Shown one piece after another: positions 7,893-15,780 of a DNA stretch of 64,000 nucleotides. Made by a program: the position numbers and the translations under genes. The notes beneath the pieces are model-generated. The model was not told the DNA's origin. It worked only from the letters and a program-made list of their open reading frames with translations, and made no database searches. Source of the stretch: Anaerolineae bacterium (lineage in GTDB: Bacteria > Chloroflexota > Anaerolineae > Aggregatilineales > UBA2796); contig JAHBVK010000004.1 in NCBI GenBank assembly GCA_019637555.1, forward strand, positions 1 through 64,000, given 5' to 3'. Each line of letters begins with the position of its first letter. Positions within the stretch are counted from its first letter, which is position 1.

Positions 7893-8792
7893 TTATTGGA
7901 TGGTGAGCTGTCCCGGCGCGTCAAGATTCAGACGAACTTGCGCGGGCTGTCCCGATTTCGGCACCAGCACGCGATTGATATTCAGCGTGTAAACATTAGC
8001 ATCGAACTGTGCCGAAGCAGCACCGCCGCCAAGTAAGGCGATCTCCGCTGGAAGGGTAGGAGGGATCGTCACGGTGATCGTGCCAGCGCCCGTCTTGAGA
8101 TCACCGATCAAACCGCTGCTGGTTTCAGCGAAGGTCGCGGAAATGTCGCCAGTGACCATGATCAAGGAGATCGCGGCGATGCTGTTGCTGGAACTATCGA
8201 GAGTGAGCGCCCCGCCTTCGCCGTTGATCTGCAACTGCGCGATGTTGACGCCGAAGGGCAGCGTTAGCGTCAATTTGCCGCGCCCTACCAACTCTAGCGA
8301 CGGGATCGAATTGCGCGGTGTTTCGCTGAGGGTGAAAGTCGCGGTTGCGCCGTCAACACTGTAGTCGGTGGTGATCTGGCTCTCGATGCTGCCCGTGTAA
8401 TCGCCGCGAATGGTGCGATCACCCGGCACGCCCGGCAAAATCTCGATGTCCGTGCCGCGCAGTGTGAGGATCAAGCGAACGTCGGAGACTGATCCCTCGA
8501 CCAGCGTTTCAAAGGGCGCGGCGTAATCCTGCCGCACGATGTTCTGCTGGCGCGAATAGGCGACGCCGACTACGCCAACTAAGAGCGCAATAGTCAATGC
8601 GATTGCCAGCAGATTGCCGAAACGAATCCGCCTGCCCAAGAGCATCATTAAGCCGAGCACAACCAGCAGCGCAGGCAGTCCGCGCTGGATCAGATCGCTG
8701 ACCGCTGTGGGCAAACCGCCGAACGTCTGGAACAACCATAATCCAGAGAGGACGAGCAGCAGCAGGGGCCAAATCACGCCGGAGCGACTCAC
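7893..8792 (-). CDS. LiaF-like membrane protein with C-terminal beta-rich domain
   Basis: A 299-residue protein with four closely spaced hydrophobic segments in residues 5-82 (GVIWPLLLLVLSGLWLFQTF; RGLPALLVVLGLMMLLG; LLAIALTIALLVGVVGVAY), followed by a beta-strand-rich domain of about 200 residues (SDVRLILTLRGTDIEILPG, GRGKLTLTLPFGVNIAQLQING). This is the arrangement of LiaF / DUF5668-type cell-envelope stress proteins, in which the beta domain folds as a repeated short-strand rack. It starts with GTG overlapping the PspC gene stop (GTGA), so the pair is translationally coupled. The role is probably envelope-stress sensing; the ligand or regulator partner is not in view. Confidence 0.75.
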   Translation of the reverse strand: MSRSGVIWPLLLLVLSGLWLFQTFGGLPTAVSDLIQRGLPALLVVLGLMMLLGRRIRFGNLLAIALTIALLVGVVGVAYSRQQNIVRQDYAAPFETLVEGSVSDVRLILTLRGTDIEILPGVPGDRTIRGDYTGSIESQITTDYSVDGATATFTLSETPRNSIPSLELVGRGKLTLTLPFGVNIAQLQINGEGGALTLDSSSNSIAAISLIMVTGDISATFAETSSGLIGDLKTGAGTITVTIPPTLPAEIALLGGGAASAQFDANVYTLNINRVLVPKSGQPAQVRLNLDAPGQLTIQ

Positions 8793-9205
8793 GAGACACC
8801 TCGCAGATGCTTGAGCAATACCACGATCCCGATCACCACCAGCATCCCCGGCGGCAGCAGATCGCCACCACCAACCAGCAGTACGCCCGTCGTCTCGGCA
8901 AGGATCACGATACCGATGATGATCGCCAGCGCACCGATGAACAGCACGCCTTCAGGACGGGTGTAACGCGGCGCGGGAATCTCCTCCGGCAGCGGGATGA
9001 TCGGCACATCGTTCAAGGATTGCGCGGGGATCAGGAACCACAGCAGCAAGTAGAGCAGGATGCCGAAGCTGAAGTTGGTCAGCACGACGGCGAGGAATAC
9101 GGCGCGTATCCACCAGCCGCTGATGCCCAGATAGTCACCGATGCCGCCAGCCACGCCGCCAAAAATACGGTTGAGCAGACTGCGTTTGAAAGGATATGTG
9201 GTCAT
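8789..9205 (-). CDS. PspC domain protein
   Basis: A 138-residue membrane protein with an N-terminal PspC domain: FKRSLLNRIFGGVAGGIGDYLGISGWWIRAVF is the conserved Arg-Gly-rich entry (two overlapping pieces), followed by membrane segments LTNFSFGILLYLLLWFLIPA and two more at residues 78-98 and 112-132. PspC-type proteins respond to membrane stress in the phage-shock system. It is the first gene of a two-gene operon with the LiaF-like protein. The -10 box TATAAT lies only 9 bases before the ATG, so the mRNA may be nearly leaderless. Confidence 0.88.
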   Translation of the reverse strand: MTTYPFKRSLLNRIFGGVAGGIGDYLGISGWWIRAVFLAVVLTNFSFGILLYLLLWFLIPAQSLNDVPIIPLPEEIPAPRYTRPEGVLFIGALAIIIGIVILAETTGVLLVGGGDLLPPGMLVVIGIVVLLKHLRGVS

Positions 9206-9214
9206 AGCCGGACT

Positions 9215-9220
9215 ATTATA
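9215..9220 (-). promoter_or_regulatory. -10 box close to the PspC start
   Basis: On the minus strand TATAAT ends 9 bases before the ATG at 9205. Transcription from it would begin within about three bases of the start codon, implying a leaderless transcript. I see no good -35 box. The rest of the gap 9206-9487 holds no recognisable gene; TTGGATAAG occurs twice in it (near 9269 and 9329). Confidence 0.45.
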
Positions 9221-9487
9221 GCGGCGATTTCGTTGTGTGGACTCGCAGGCAAGAAAAAGCGCAAAGGTTGGATAAGCCTTTTGCTGCCTGAAGTTCGCAG
9301 GGAATACAGGGCGGTTTCAGGCGATTTGTTGGATAAGGGTTTGTGCATTGTTGGTAATTCAGGCTTGATGAATTGCTAACGAAGGATCAGAATCGATTTG
9401 TCGAAGTATCCACCACTGTAATTCTGCCCAAGTGGGATTGATAGTTCACTGCTTTTCTGTAAAAATATTCACAATCTCGGAGATCAT

Positions 9488-10549
9488 ATGAATCTGAATG
9501 ATCTGGCGCATTTCGCGGAACTCGACAAGAGCAATATGCGGGTGCATATTGATGGGTTCTCACAGCAGCTTGAGCAGGCTTGGTCGCTCGGACAGACGCT
9601 GACGTTGCCCGCCCAGTACAAACGCATTGAGCGCATCGTGATCGTGGCGGTGGGCGATGCGGCAATCGCTGGCGATATGCTGGCATGCGCGGTGGCAGAG
9701 ATGTGTAATATCCCGATTATCATCAACCGCGCTTACGATCTGCCAGCTTATGCTGACGGACAAAGCACGCTGGTGATCGCTATCGATCATTCAGGTGAGA
9801 TGGAAGAAGTGCTGGCGGCGGCGTCATTAGCGGATGCGCGAGGCACGAAACTGCTGGCGATCACGTCAGCGGGCAAACTGGCGCAGCAAGTCGAAGCGGC
9901 GGGCGGCGTGGTCTGGCAGTATGAGTATGAGGCGCTGCCGCGTGCTGCCTTCGGTTGGCAGATCGGATTGCTGCTGGCGCTGGTGGTGCGCTTGGGTTTG
10001 GTGCGCGATCTAAGTGCTGACGTTGCCGAAGCAATCGAACTGACGCAGCGCAACACTGCTACTATCGGGATTGAGGCGTCGGTAGTCAAGAATCCTGCTA
10101 AACGCTTGGCTGGTCAGATGATCGGACGCACACCGATCATTTACGGCGCGGGGTATTTGTGTCCGGTGGCGCGTTACTGGAAGGCGCAGCTTAACAACAA
10201 CGGCAAGACGATGGCGCAGTGGGAAGAACTGCCCGATCTGAACCACAACGTGATCGCGGGAATGAACTTCCCCAAGCCGCTGATGGTCAAGGTGGCGCTG
10301 GTCTTTCTGGTTGCTGGATCGGGTGAGCATGAGCGCGTGCAAAAACGTTGGGATATTACCCGCGAGTTGTACTTGCAAGAGGGTTTGGCGTCCGATACCT
10401 TGAAAGCACGTGGTAAAAGTGTGCTGGCGCAAATGCTCTCCACCGCCCATTTTGGCGCTTACGTTAGTTACTATGTGGCAATGGCGTATGAGGTTGATCC
10501 CTCAGAGACGCCGTTGATTATGGAAATGCAGGAGAAGCTAAGAAGCTAA
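9488..10549 (+). CDS. SIS-domain protein of the phosphoglucose/phosphomannose isomerase family, degenerate motifs
   Basis: A 353-residue protein of two SIS domains, matching the length and plan of bifunctional phosphoglucose/phosphomannose isomerases. The first SIS motif, normally a GMGGSAI-type loop, reads VGDAAIAGDM; the sugar-phosphate loop, normally SYSGNTEET-like, reads DHSGEMEEV. The C-terminal active-site stretch NHNVIAG and the final segment remain recognisable. The loss of the usual glycine/serine and Asn-Thr residues suggests either altered specificity or loss of isomerase activity. A GGAG ribosome-binding site precedes the ATG. It is followed 44 bases on by an aminotransferase gene on the same strand, possibly co-transcribed. 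Confidence 0.75.
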   Translation: MNLNDLAHFAELDKSNMRVHIDGFSQQLEQAWSLGQTLTLPAQYKRIERIVIVAVGDAAIAGDMLACAVAEMCNIPIIINRAYDLPAYADGQSTLVIAIDHSGEMEEVLAAASLADARGTKLLAITSAGKLAQQVEAAGGVVWQYEYEALPRAAFGWQIGLLLALVVRLGLVRDLSADVAEAIELTQRNTATIGIEASVVKNPAKRLAGQMIGRTPIIYGAGYLCPVARYWKAQLNNNGKTMAQWEELPDLNHNVIAGMNFPKPLMVKVALVFLVAGSGEHERVQKRWDITRELYLQEGLASDTLKARGKSVLAQMLSTAHFGAYVSYYVAMAYEVDPSETPLIMEMQEKLRS

Positions 10550-10593
10550 GAGTTTCACTTTCTGAAACTCAAACAGGAGGAGTCGTTAAGCCC

Positions 10594-11703
10594 ATGTCAG
10601 AAACCCAGAAGCCCGATCACGTTCGTCTGTTTATTCCCGGTCCGATTGAAGTTCGCAAGGAAATCTTAGACGAGCAGGCGAAGTGGATGATCGGTCACCG
10701 TTCATCTGATTTCGAGGCGCTGTTCGCCCGCGTGCAGCCCAAACTTCGGCAGGTGTTCTACACCAATTCGCGCGTTTATGTTTCTACTTCTTCCGGCTCT
10801 GGATTGTGGGAAGCCGCTTCCCGCAATCTGATCCGCGATGACCGTAAAGTGCTGCATCTGGTCAACGGCGCGTTCAGCGAACGGTGGGCGGATGTGAGCC
10901 GTGTCAACGGCAAGAAAGTCGATGTCATCGAGGTCGAGTGGGGCAAGGCGATCAAGCCGGAGCAGCTTGCCGAGCAATTGAAGAAAGAGCACTACGACGC
11001 AGTTGCTATCGTGCTCAACGAAACCAGCACCGGTGTCAAGAATCCGCTGGAAGAGTACGTACCGATCATCAAGCAGTACCCCGATACGCTGATCATGGTA
11101 GATGCGGTGAGCATCTTCGGTGGTTACAAGATCGATTTCGACGGCTTGGGCTTGGATGTGGTGCTGACCTCCACGCAGAAGGCGCTGGCGCTGCCGCCCG
11201 GATTGGCATTTGGCGCGGTGTCCGATAAGGCGTTGGAGCGTGCCAAGCAAGTGCCTTATCGCGGGTTCTACTTCGATTTCCTGGAACTGGAAAAGTTTGT
11301 GGTCAAGAATAACACGCCGACCACACCCAATATTTCGCTGATGTTCGCTACCGACAAGCAGTTGGATTACATCCTCGCGGAAGGCTTGGAAAACCGCTTT
11401 GCCCGCCACGAACAGATGGCGCAAGCTGTCCGCAATTGGGCGGCACAGAATGGCTTCGAGATGTTCCCCGAAAAGGGTTACGAATCGCCCACCGTCGGTG
11501 TGGTCGCCAATACGCGCAACATCGATTTCCCCGCGCTGAACAAGCATCTTAAGAGCTACGGCGCGACGATTAACGACGGCTACGGCAACCTCAAGGGCAA
11601 GACCTTTCGCATCGCTACAATGGGCGATGTGAGCGTGGCTGAGGTCGAGGCGCTGCTCAAGGTGATGAGTGAGTATCTGGAGCGTGTGCCTGCACAGGCG
11701 TAA
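10594..11703 (+). CDS. Class V aminotransferase (alanine-glyoxylate / serine-pyruvate type)
   Basis: A 369-residue PLP enzyme. It begins FIPGPIEVRKEILDEQ, the typical entry of the alanine-glyoxylate aminotransferase subgroup, with GHRSSDFEALF following. VDAVSIFGGYKIDF carries the Asp that contacts the PLP pyridine nitrogen, and the PLP lysine is in TSTQKALALPPG near residue 198. Such enzymes convert glyoxylate plus alanine or serine to glycine, linking photorespiration-like or serine-cycle carbon flow; the actual amino donor cannot be read. CAGGAGGAG lies 12 bases before the ATG. A strong intrinsic terminator follows at 11783. Confidence 0.92.
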   Translation: MSETQKPDHVRLFIPGPIEVRKEILDEQAKWMIGHRSSDFEALFARVQPKLRQVFYTNSRVYVSTSSGSGLWEAASRNLIRDDRKVLHLVNGAFSERWADVSRVNGKKVDVIEVEWGKAIKPEQLAEQLKKEHYDAVAIVLNETSTGVKNPLEEYVPIIKQYPDTLIMVDAVSIFGGYKIDFDGLGLDVVLTSTQKALALPPGLAFGAVSDKALERAKQVPYRGFYFDFLELEKFVVKNNTPTTPNISLMFATDKQLDYILAEGLENRFARHEQMAQAVRNWAAQNGFEMFPEKGYESPTVGVVANTRNIDFPALNKHLKSYGATINDGYGNLKGKTFRIATMGDVSVAEVEALLKVMSEYLERVPAQA

Positions 11704-11718
11704 GTAGCCTCACCCACA

Positions 11719-11761
11719 CCGGACGCTAAAGCATCCGGCTATAAGCACGAAGCACGCTAAA
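11719..11761. repeat. GCTAAAGC palindromic intergenic repeat, copy 1
   Basis: An inverted CCGGA...TCCGG pair surrounds CGCTAAAGCA (11719-11738), followed by a 24-base block (11738-11761) that recurs without change at 15649-15672. The shared core TAAA flanked by GC is also present, inverted, at 15723-15742. It lies just after an aminotransferase gene and before its terminator. Confidence 0.65.
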
Positions 11762-11782
11762 ACAGTAAGCATGATTATGTGG

Positions 11783-11820
11783 AATCGGGATAGTGAGTGT
11801 TCACTATCCCGATTTTTGTT
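11783..11820 (+). terminator. Intrinsic terminator after the aminotransferase
   Basis: A perfect 14-bp stem (11783-11796 and 11801-11814) around the loop GTGT, followed by TTTGTT. The T-run continues from the last stem bases, so it fits a factor-independent terminator for the 9.5-11.7 kb transcript. Confidence 0.85.
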
Positions 11821-11914
11821 GGGTAAGGACGGAACTCGTTTACGGAAGCGAACGTTTGTGCTAAAATGTGGGTTGCGTAAACTGGATTGTTGCGTTGAAT
11901 GGTCAGGAGCATCT

Positions 11915-12379
11915 ATGCAAAAGATCACGCCGTATCTGTGGTTCGATGATCAAGCTGAAGAAGCGATGAACTTTTACACCTCCGTGTTCAAGAATTCCCA
12001 AATCAAGAACATTCAACGCTTTGGAGATGCAGGACGCGGACCAGTAATGACCGCGATCTTTGAACTGAACGGGCAAGAATTCATGGTCTTGAACGGCGGA
12101 CCGCAGTTCCAGTTCAATGAGGCGATCTCGTTCTTTGTAAGCTGCGATACACAGGAAGAGGTCGATTATTATTGGGTGAAGCTGACCGAAAACGGCGGCG
12201 AAGAAAGCATGTGCGGCTGGTTGAAAGATAAGTACGGCATCTCGTGGCAAATCGTGCCCACCGCCTTAGGCGATCTGTTGAGCGATCCTGATCCTGCCAA
12301 GGCGCAGCGCGTGATGCAGGCGATGTTGCAGATGCGCAAGATCGACATCAAGACGTTGGAACAGGCGCGCGATCAGTAA
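11915..12379 (+). CDS. PhnB/VOC-fold protein
   Basis: A 154-residue protein of the glyoxalase (VOC) superfamily, PhnB / 3-demethylubiquinone-methyltransferase-like subgroup. ITPYLWFDDQAEEAMNFYTSVF at the N-terminus and AIFELNGQEFMVLNGGP, then CGWLKDKYGISWQIVP near the end, are the family signature stretches. The usual metal or substrate role is uncertain for this subgroup. ATG 11915 has AGGAG 5 bases upstream; longer in-frame readings would run through the terminator at 11783 and are rejected. It is followed 32 bases on by another VOC gene. Confidence 0.88.
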   Translation: MQKITPYLWFDDQAEEAMNFYTSVFKNSQIKNIQRFGDAGRGPVMTAIFELNGQEFMVLNGGPQFQFNEAISFFVSCDTQEEVDYYWVKLTENGGEESMCGWLKDKYGISWQIVPTALGDLLSDPDPAKAQRVMQAMLQMRKIDIKTLEQARDQ

Positions 12380-12411
12380 CGGAACTCCTCGAAAACAATA
12401 AAGGTAAACTC

Positions 12412-12798
12412 ATGATTCGCAAGATTGATGCGGTGGTATTGTTCGTTAACGATCTGGAGAAGTGTGCAGCATTTTATCGGGATCTTCTGGGGTTTGAGGT
12501 GACCTTTAGCGATGATGTTTCTCATGCGCTAAAGCTAGAAGATCAGCATGTTGTGCTGCTGCACGTATCGGCAGCGGCAAAGCAGGTCAGCGAAGAGGCG
12601 TTGGCGCTTGGTCAAGGCGTGAGTCATCGGGTGATGTTGTGTGCTGGTGTCGAGGATGTGCGTAAAAGCTACGAGACGCTTACGGCGAAGGGCGTAACCT
12701 TTATCAAGCCGCCCATCGATCAGCCGTGGGGACGCTGCACCGCTTATTTCGCTGATCCCGAAGGCAATATCTGGGAACTGTGGCATCCGCTGGAGTAA
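12412..12798 (+). CDS. Glyoxalase/VOC family protein
   Basis: A 128-residue single-domain VOC protein. AVVLFVNDLEKCAAFYRDLLGFEV is the first beta-alpha-beta unit, and GVTFIKPPIDQPWGRCTAYFADPEGNIWELWHP the last; the ending DPEGNIWEL with Glu fits a metal-ligand position. Substrates in the family range from methylglyoxal-glutathione to antibiotics such as fosfomycin and bleomycin; none can be chosen here. AAAGG precedes the ATG. It is probably co-transcribed with the PhnB-like gene just upstream and is followed by a terminator at 12835. Confidence 0.88.
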   Translation: MIRKIDAVVLFVNDLEKCAAFYRDLLGFEVTFSDDVSHALKLEDQHVVLLHVSAAAKQVSEEALALGQGVSHRVMLCAGVEDVRKSYETLTAKGVTFIKPPIDQPWGRCTAYFADPEGNIWELWHPLE

Positions 12799-12834
12799 AA
12801 CGCAGAAGTAGCCGAATTGCTGCGAATGATCATC

Positions 12835-12878
12835 ACCAGCCTCGATTCTTATAACCGTCGGGGCTGGTTTATTTCTGA
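12835..12878 (+). terminator. Intrinsic terminator after the two VOC genes
   Basis: Arms 12835-12845 and 12858-12868 form an 11-bp stem with one G-U pair around a 12-base loop, followed by TTATTTCT. It separates the VOC pair from the peptide ABC operon. The remaining gap to 13044 contains a 7-bp inverted repeat (ACAAAAC / GTTTTGT, near 12903-12928) that could be part of the next promoter. Confidence 0.7.
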
Positions 12879-13044
12879 TGTTCCCTCTAAATTGCAAATC
12901 TCACAAAACAAATCCTATTGGTTTTGTAGAAATTGCTAAACATTAACTCATTTATCAATTGCGTAAATAAGAACGTTTGCGCTAGACTCTCCTTCGTGAC
13001 GAAATTTAGTCCACCTATCGAAGTAAAAGTAAAGGACAAGTTTC

Positions 13045-14616
13045 ATGGCAAGCTCAAAGCGTAACGAACTGAGCCGCCGCGACTTTTTGCGTCTCGCAGG
13101 TCTCGGTGCTGGTGCGGCAGCCATCGGTTTCATCCCCGGTGGACAGGCTTTTCTCAAGCGTGGCACAGGAGTAGCACGGGCAGCCGCCCAACGCTCCGGT
13201 ACTCTGCGCGTAGGTTGGACGAAACCGATCAGTCTCGATCCGGCGCTGTATGCAGATGCGCCTGACATTTCCATCGGTATCTCGATATACGATTATCTGG
13301 TGATGTTGGACAGCGCCTCTGCCGTTGTGCCGCATCTGGCGAAGTCGTGGACGATCAGCGATGATGGTTTGGAATACACCTTCGTGCTGGAATCCGGTGT
13401 CAAGTTCCATGACGGTTCTGACTTCAGCGCGGATGATGTGAAGTTCACCTTTGATCGCCTGCGCGATCCGGCAGTAGGTTCGGGCGCGGCATCATTGTTC
13501 AGCACCGTGACGAGCATCGACGTGGTTGATCCGACGACGATCAAGTTCACGCTGTCGGAAAAGAGCGCGTTGTTCCTCAAGGCGCTGACCGATTACCACT
13601 GCTGCATCCTGAGCAAGAACGTGGGCGATCCGCTGACTAATTTCAATGGTACTGGTCCCTTCAAGGTCGATAACATCGATGTGACGGATCGCGCGATACT
13701 GCTGGCGAACGAGAGCTACTGGAAGGCTGATCAGCCTAAGGTTGAGGGTCTGGAACTGGTCTTCGGTTCGGATAACACCGCCAGCGTACAGGCGCTTCAG
13801 GGCGGTCAACTGGATTGGGTATCCCGTGTGCCTGTCGAACTGTTCGAGCAGCTACAGGCTGATGCCAATTTGACGACCTCGAACGTCGCTACCAACACAT
13901 GGCCCAATATCCGTCTGCGTGCGGATCGTGGACCCGGCACCGATGTGAAAGTACGTCAGGCGTTGAAGTACGCCACTGACCGCGAGGCATTGAGTGCTGT
14001 TGTGTTCAAGGGGTTGGCAACAGTCGGACAGGATTCGCCAATCGGTCCGTTGTACGGCGTCTATCACAGCGCAGATGTCGCCGCTTATCCGCATGACGTG
14101 GAAAAGGCGAAGGCACTGCTGGCAGAAGCTGGTCAGGAAAACCTGACGCTGGATTTCTACGGTCCGAAGGGCGAGTTCAACAGCGACGAACTGGTGCAAG
14201 CAATCGCCGAGCAGTGGGCAGAAGCGGGCATCACCGTCAACATCAAGCTGTCGGATAACTATTATGCCGATGGCGCGAACAACTGGCTGGATGCTGATCT
14301 CGCTGTGACTCACTGGGCAAGCCGTCCTGATCCTCAGGCGTACCTTGATGTCGCCTTCAAGTCTGATGGCGTATGGAACGAGGCGCACTGGAGTGACTCA
14401 GAACTCGATGGCTTGATCGATGCCGCACGCGTGGAAACTGATGACGCCAAGCGCGCTGAAATCTTCAAGCAGATTCAAACGATCTTTGTGGAGCGCGGTC
14501 CAAGCGTGATCCCGTACTTCTTGCCGTCGCTGGCTGCGCAGCAGAAGAACGTGACGGGCATCGAGCTTGCCGCCGATCCGGGTCTGACGAGCTTCGCCAA
14601 TGCCGCTATTGGCTGA
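13045..14616 (+). CDS. Peptide/nickel-type ABC transporter substrate-binding protein (Tat-exported)
   Basis: A 523-residue family 5 solute-binding protein. The N-terminus has a twin-arginine motif ELSRRDFLRLAGLGAGAAA and a following hydrophobic stretch. GTLRVGWTKPISLDPALYADA opens the mature protein, and LEYTFVLESGVKFHDGSDFSADDVKFTFDR (in two pieces) is the classic DppA/OppA segment. It captures di- or oligopeptides, or another small solute, and hands them to the permeases encoded downstream. AAAGGACAAG lies before ATG 13045. It is the first gene of a four-gene importer cluster. Confidence 0.93.
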   Translation: MASSKRNELSRRDFLRLAGLGAGAAAIGFIPGGQAFLKRGTGVARAAAQRSGTLRVGWTKPISLDPALYADAPDISIGISIYDYLVMLDSASAVVPHLAKSWTISDDGLEYTFVLESGVKFHDGSDFSADDVKFTFDRLRDPAVGSGAASLFSTVTSIDVVDPTTIKFTLSEKSALFLKALTDYHCCILSKNVGDPLTNFNGTGPFKVDNIDVTDRAILLANESYWKADQPKVEGLELVFGSDNTASVQALQGGQLDWVSRVPVELFEQLQADANLTTSNVATNTWPNIRLRADRGPGTDVKVRQALKYATDREALSAVVFKGLATVGQDSPIGPLYGVYHSADVAAYPHDVEKAKALLAEAGQENLTLDFYGPKGEFNSDELVQAIAEQWAEAGITVNIKLSDNYYADGANNWLDADLAVTHWASRPDPQAYLDVAFKSDGVWNEAHWSDSELDGLIDAARVETDDAKRAEIFKQIQTIFVERGPSVIPYFLPSLAAQQKNVTGIELAADPGLTSFANAAIG

Positions 14617-14659
14617 TGACAACATCGTTTTACGCGATGTTGAGTGTTAAAATCTGGCA

Positions 14660-15568
14660 ATGACTACTATTGATAACGGGGCTGAGGTCACACTCAGCCC
14701 CAAAATGTCTGTGTCACAGCGGGCGCTGCGCTGGCTGCGGGCAGCAGGTCGGCGGTTGACACAAAGCCCCCTAGTCCTTTTCGGCACAATCGTCGTGACG
14801 CTGTTTCTGCTGATGGCGATCTTTGCCCCCTTCGTCGCGCCTTACAACTACGCCACACAATTCAAGGACGCTATTCAACAACCGCCCTCGCTAACGCATA
14901 TCATGGGTACCGATAATCTAGGCCGCGACATCTTCAGCCGCATCGTCTACGGCAGTCGTGACGTGATCAGTTTGGCAGGCGTCGGTACGATCATCGCCGT
15001 GATCATCGGTACAACGGTGGGGTTGGCGGTGACTTATCGCGGCGGGCTGGTGGAAGAACTGACCATGCGCCTGATGGATAGTATGCTGGCGATTCCGGCG
15101 TCTCTGCTGGCGCTGTTGTTGGTCGGCGCGGTGGGCATCTCCCGCGAGAGCGTGATCCTTGTGCTGGTGGTGGTGTACATCCCGATTGTGGCACGGGTCG
15201 TCCGCAGCGTGGTCTTAGATGTGAAAACCAAAGGATTTGTAGAAGCGGCGAAGGTACGCGGTGAAAGTACCAGCTACATCCTGTTCCGTGAGATTTTGCC
15301 AAGCGTGCTGCCTGCGCTGGTGGTCGAGGGATCGCTGCGTTTCGCCTATGCGATCTTCCTCGTCAGCACGTTAGGTTTTTTGGGGGTTGGCGTACAGCCA
15401 CCATCACCGGATTGGGGACAACTGGTGTTCTACGCCCGCAATTATGGCGTCAGCGCCCCATGGATGCTGTTCTATCCCTGCGCGGCAATCGCGCTGCTGG
15501 TCGTCTCGATCAATTTGATGGCGGACGGACTGAAGCAGATTTTCCAAGCGAGTACCGTGCGAGAGTAA
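14660..15568 (+). CDS. Peptide-type ABC transporter permease (DppC-like)
   Basis: A 302-residue permease. The N-terminal segment SPLVLFGTIVVTLFLLMAIFAPFVAPYN is the first membrane helix with the DppC-type APY ending, then MGTDNLGRDIFSRIVYGSR is the conserved GTDxxGRD motif of the C-type permease. VEAAKVRGESTSYILFREI around residue 195 is the EAA loop that contacts the ATPase. It lies 43 bases after the binding-protein gene; the next gene in the operon is separated by an unusual 212-base repeat-rich gap. Confidence 0.92.
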   Translation: MTTIDNGAEVTLSPKMSVSQRALRWLRAAGRRLTQSPLVLFGTIVVTLFLLMAIFAPFVAPYNYATQFKDAIQQPPSLTHIMGTDNLGRDIFSRIVYGSRDVISLAGVGTIIAVIIGTTVGLAVTYRGGLVEELTMRLMDSMLAIPASLLALLLVGAVGISRESVILVLVVVYIPIVARVVRSVVLDVKTKGFVEAAKVRGESTSYILFREILPSVLPALVVEGSLRFAYAIFLVSTLGFLGVGVQPPSPDWGQLVFYARNYGVSAPWMLFYPCAAIALLVVSINLMADGLKQIFQASTVRE

Positions 15569-15573
15569 GGAAA

Positions 15574-15604
15574 AGTGCTGAAGTGCTATAAGTGCTTGAG
15601 TGCC
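15574..15604 (+). repeat. AGTGC 8-9-8 repeat cluster, copy A
   Basis: AGTGC occurs four times at 15574, 15582, 15591 and 15599, i.e. with spacing 8-9-8, starting 6 bases after the permease stop. A related cluster with exactly the same spacing lies at 18867-18899. The function is unknown; it could pair partly with the AAGCAC-rich stretch at 15648-15667. Confidence 0.7.
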
Positions 15605-15628
15605 AGCGGATCGTTAGATGTTCAGTTC

Positions 15629-15684
15629 GCTCGGTGCTAAAGCACCAAGCTATAAGCACGAAGCACGCTAAAGCGCGCTAAAAC
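15629..15684. repeat. GCTAAAGC palindromic intergenic repeat, copy 2
   Basis: GCTCGGTGC / TAAA / GCACCAAGC is a 9-bp stem with one mismatch (15629-15650), followed by the 24-base block identical to 11738-11761 and by a second AGCACGC-TAAA-GCGCGCT inverted unit. A third, inverted relative is at 15723-15742. Together these fill the gap inside the peptide ABC operon. Confidence 0.7.
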
Positions 15685-15780
15685 CGTTTATCTAGAGATG
15701 ATCCGGTTGCCGACTGTTTCAGCCCGATGCTTTAGCGCCGGGAACAGCAGCGGCACCAACAAAGCTAGGCTAAACCAACC

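Noticed and set aside
10702-11547. Open frame of 281 codons antisense to the class V aminotransferase
   Set aside because: The plus strand encodes a clear PLP enzyme with the expected lysine; the antisense text has no family features and no ribosome-binding site.
11771-11914. Longer N-terminus for the PhnB-like protein at 11915
   Set aside because: It would cross a perfect intrinsic terminator at 11783-11820, and AGGAG stands right before the ATG at 11915.
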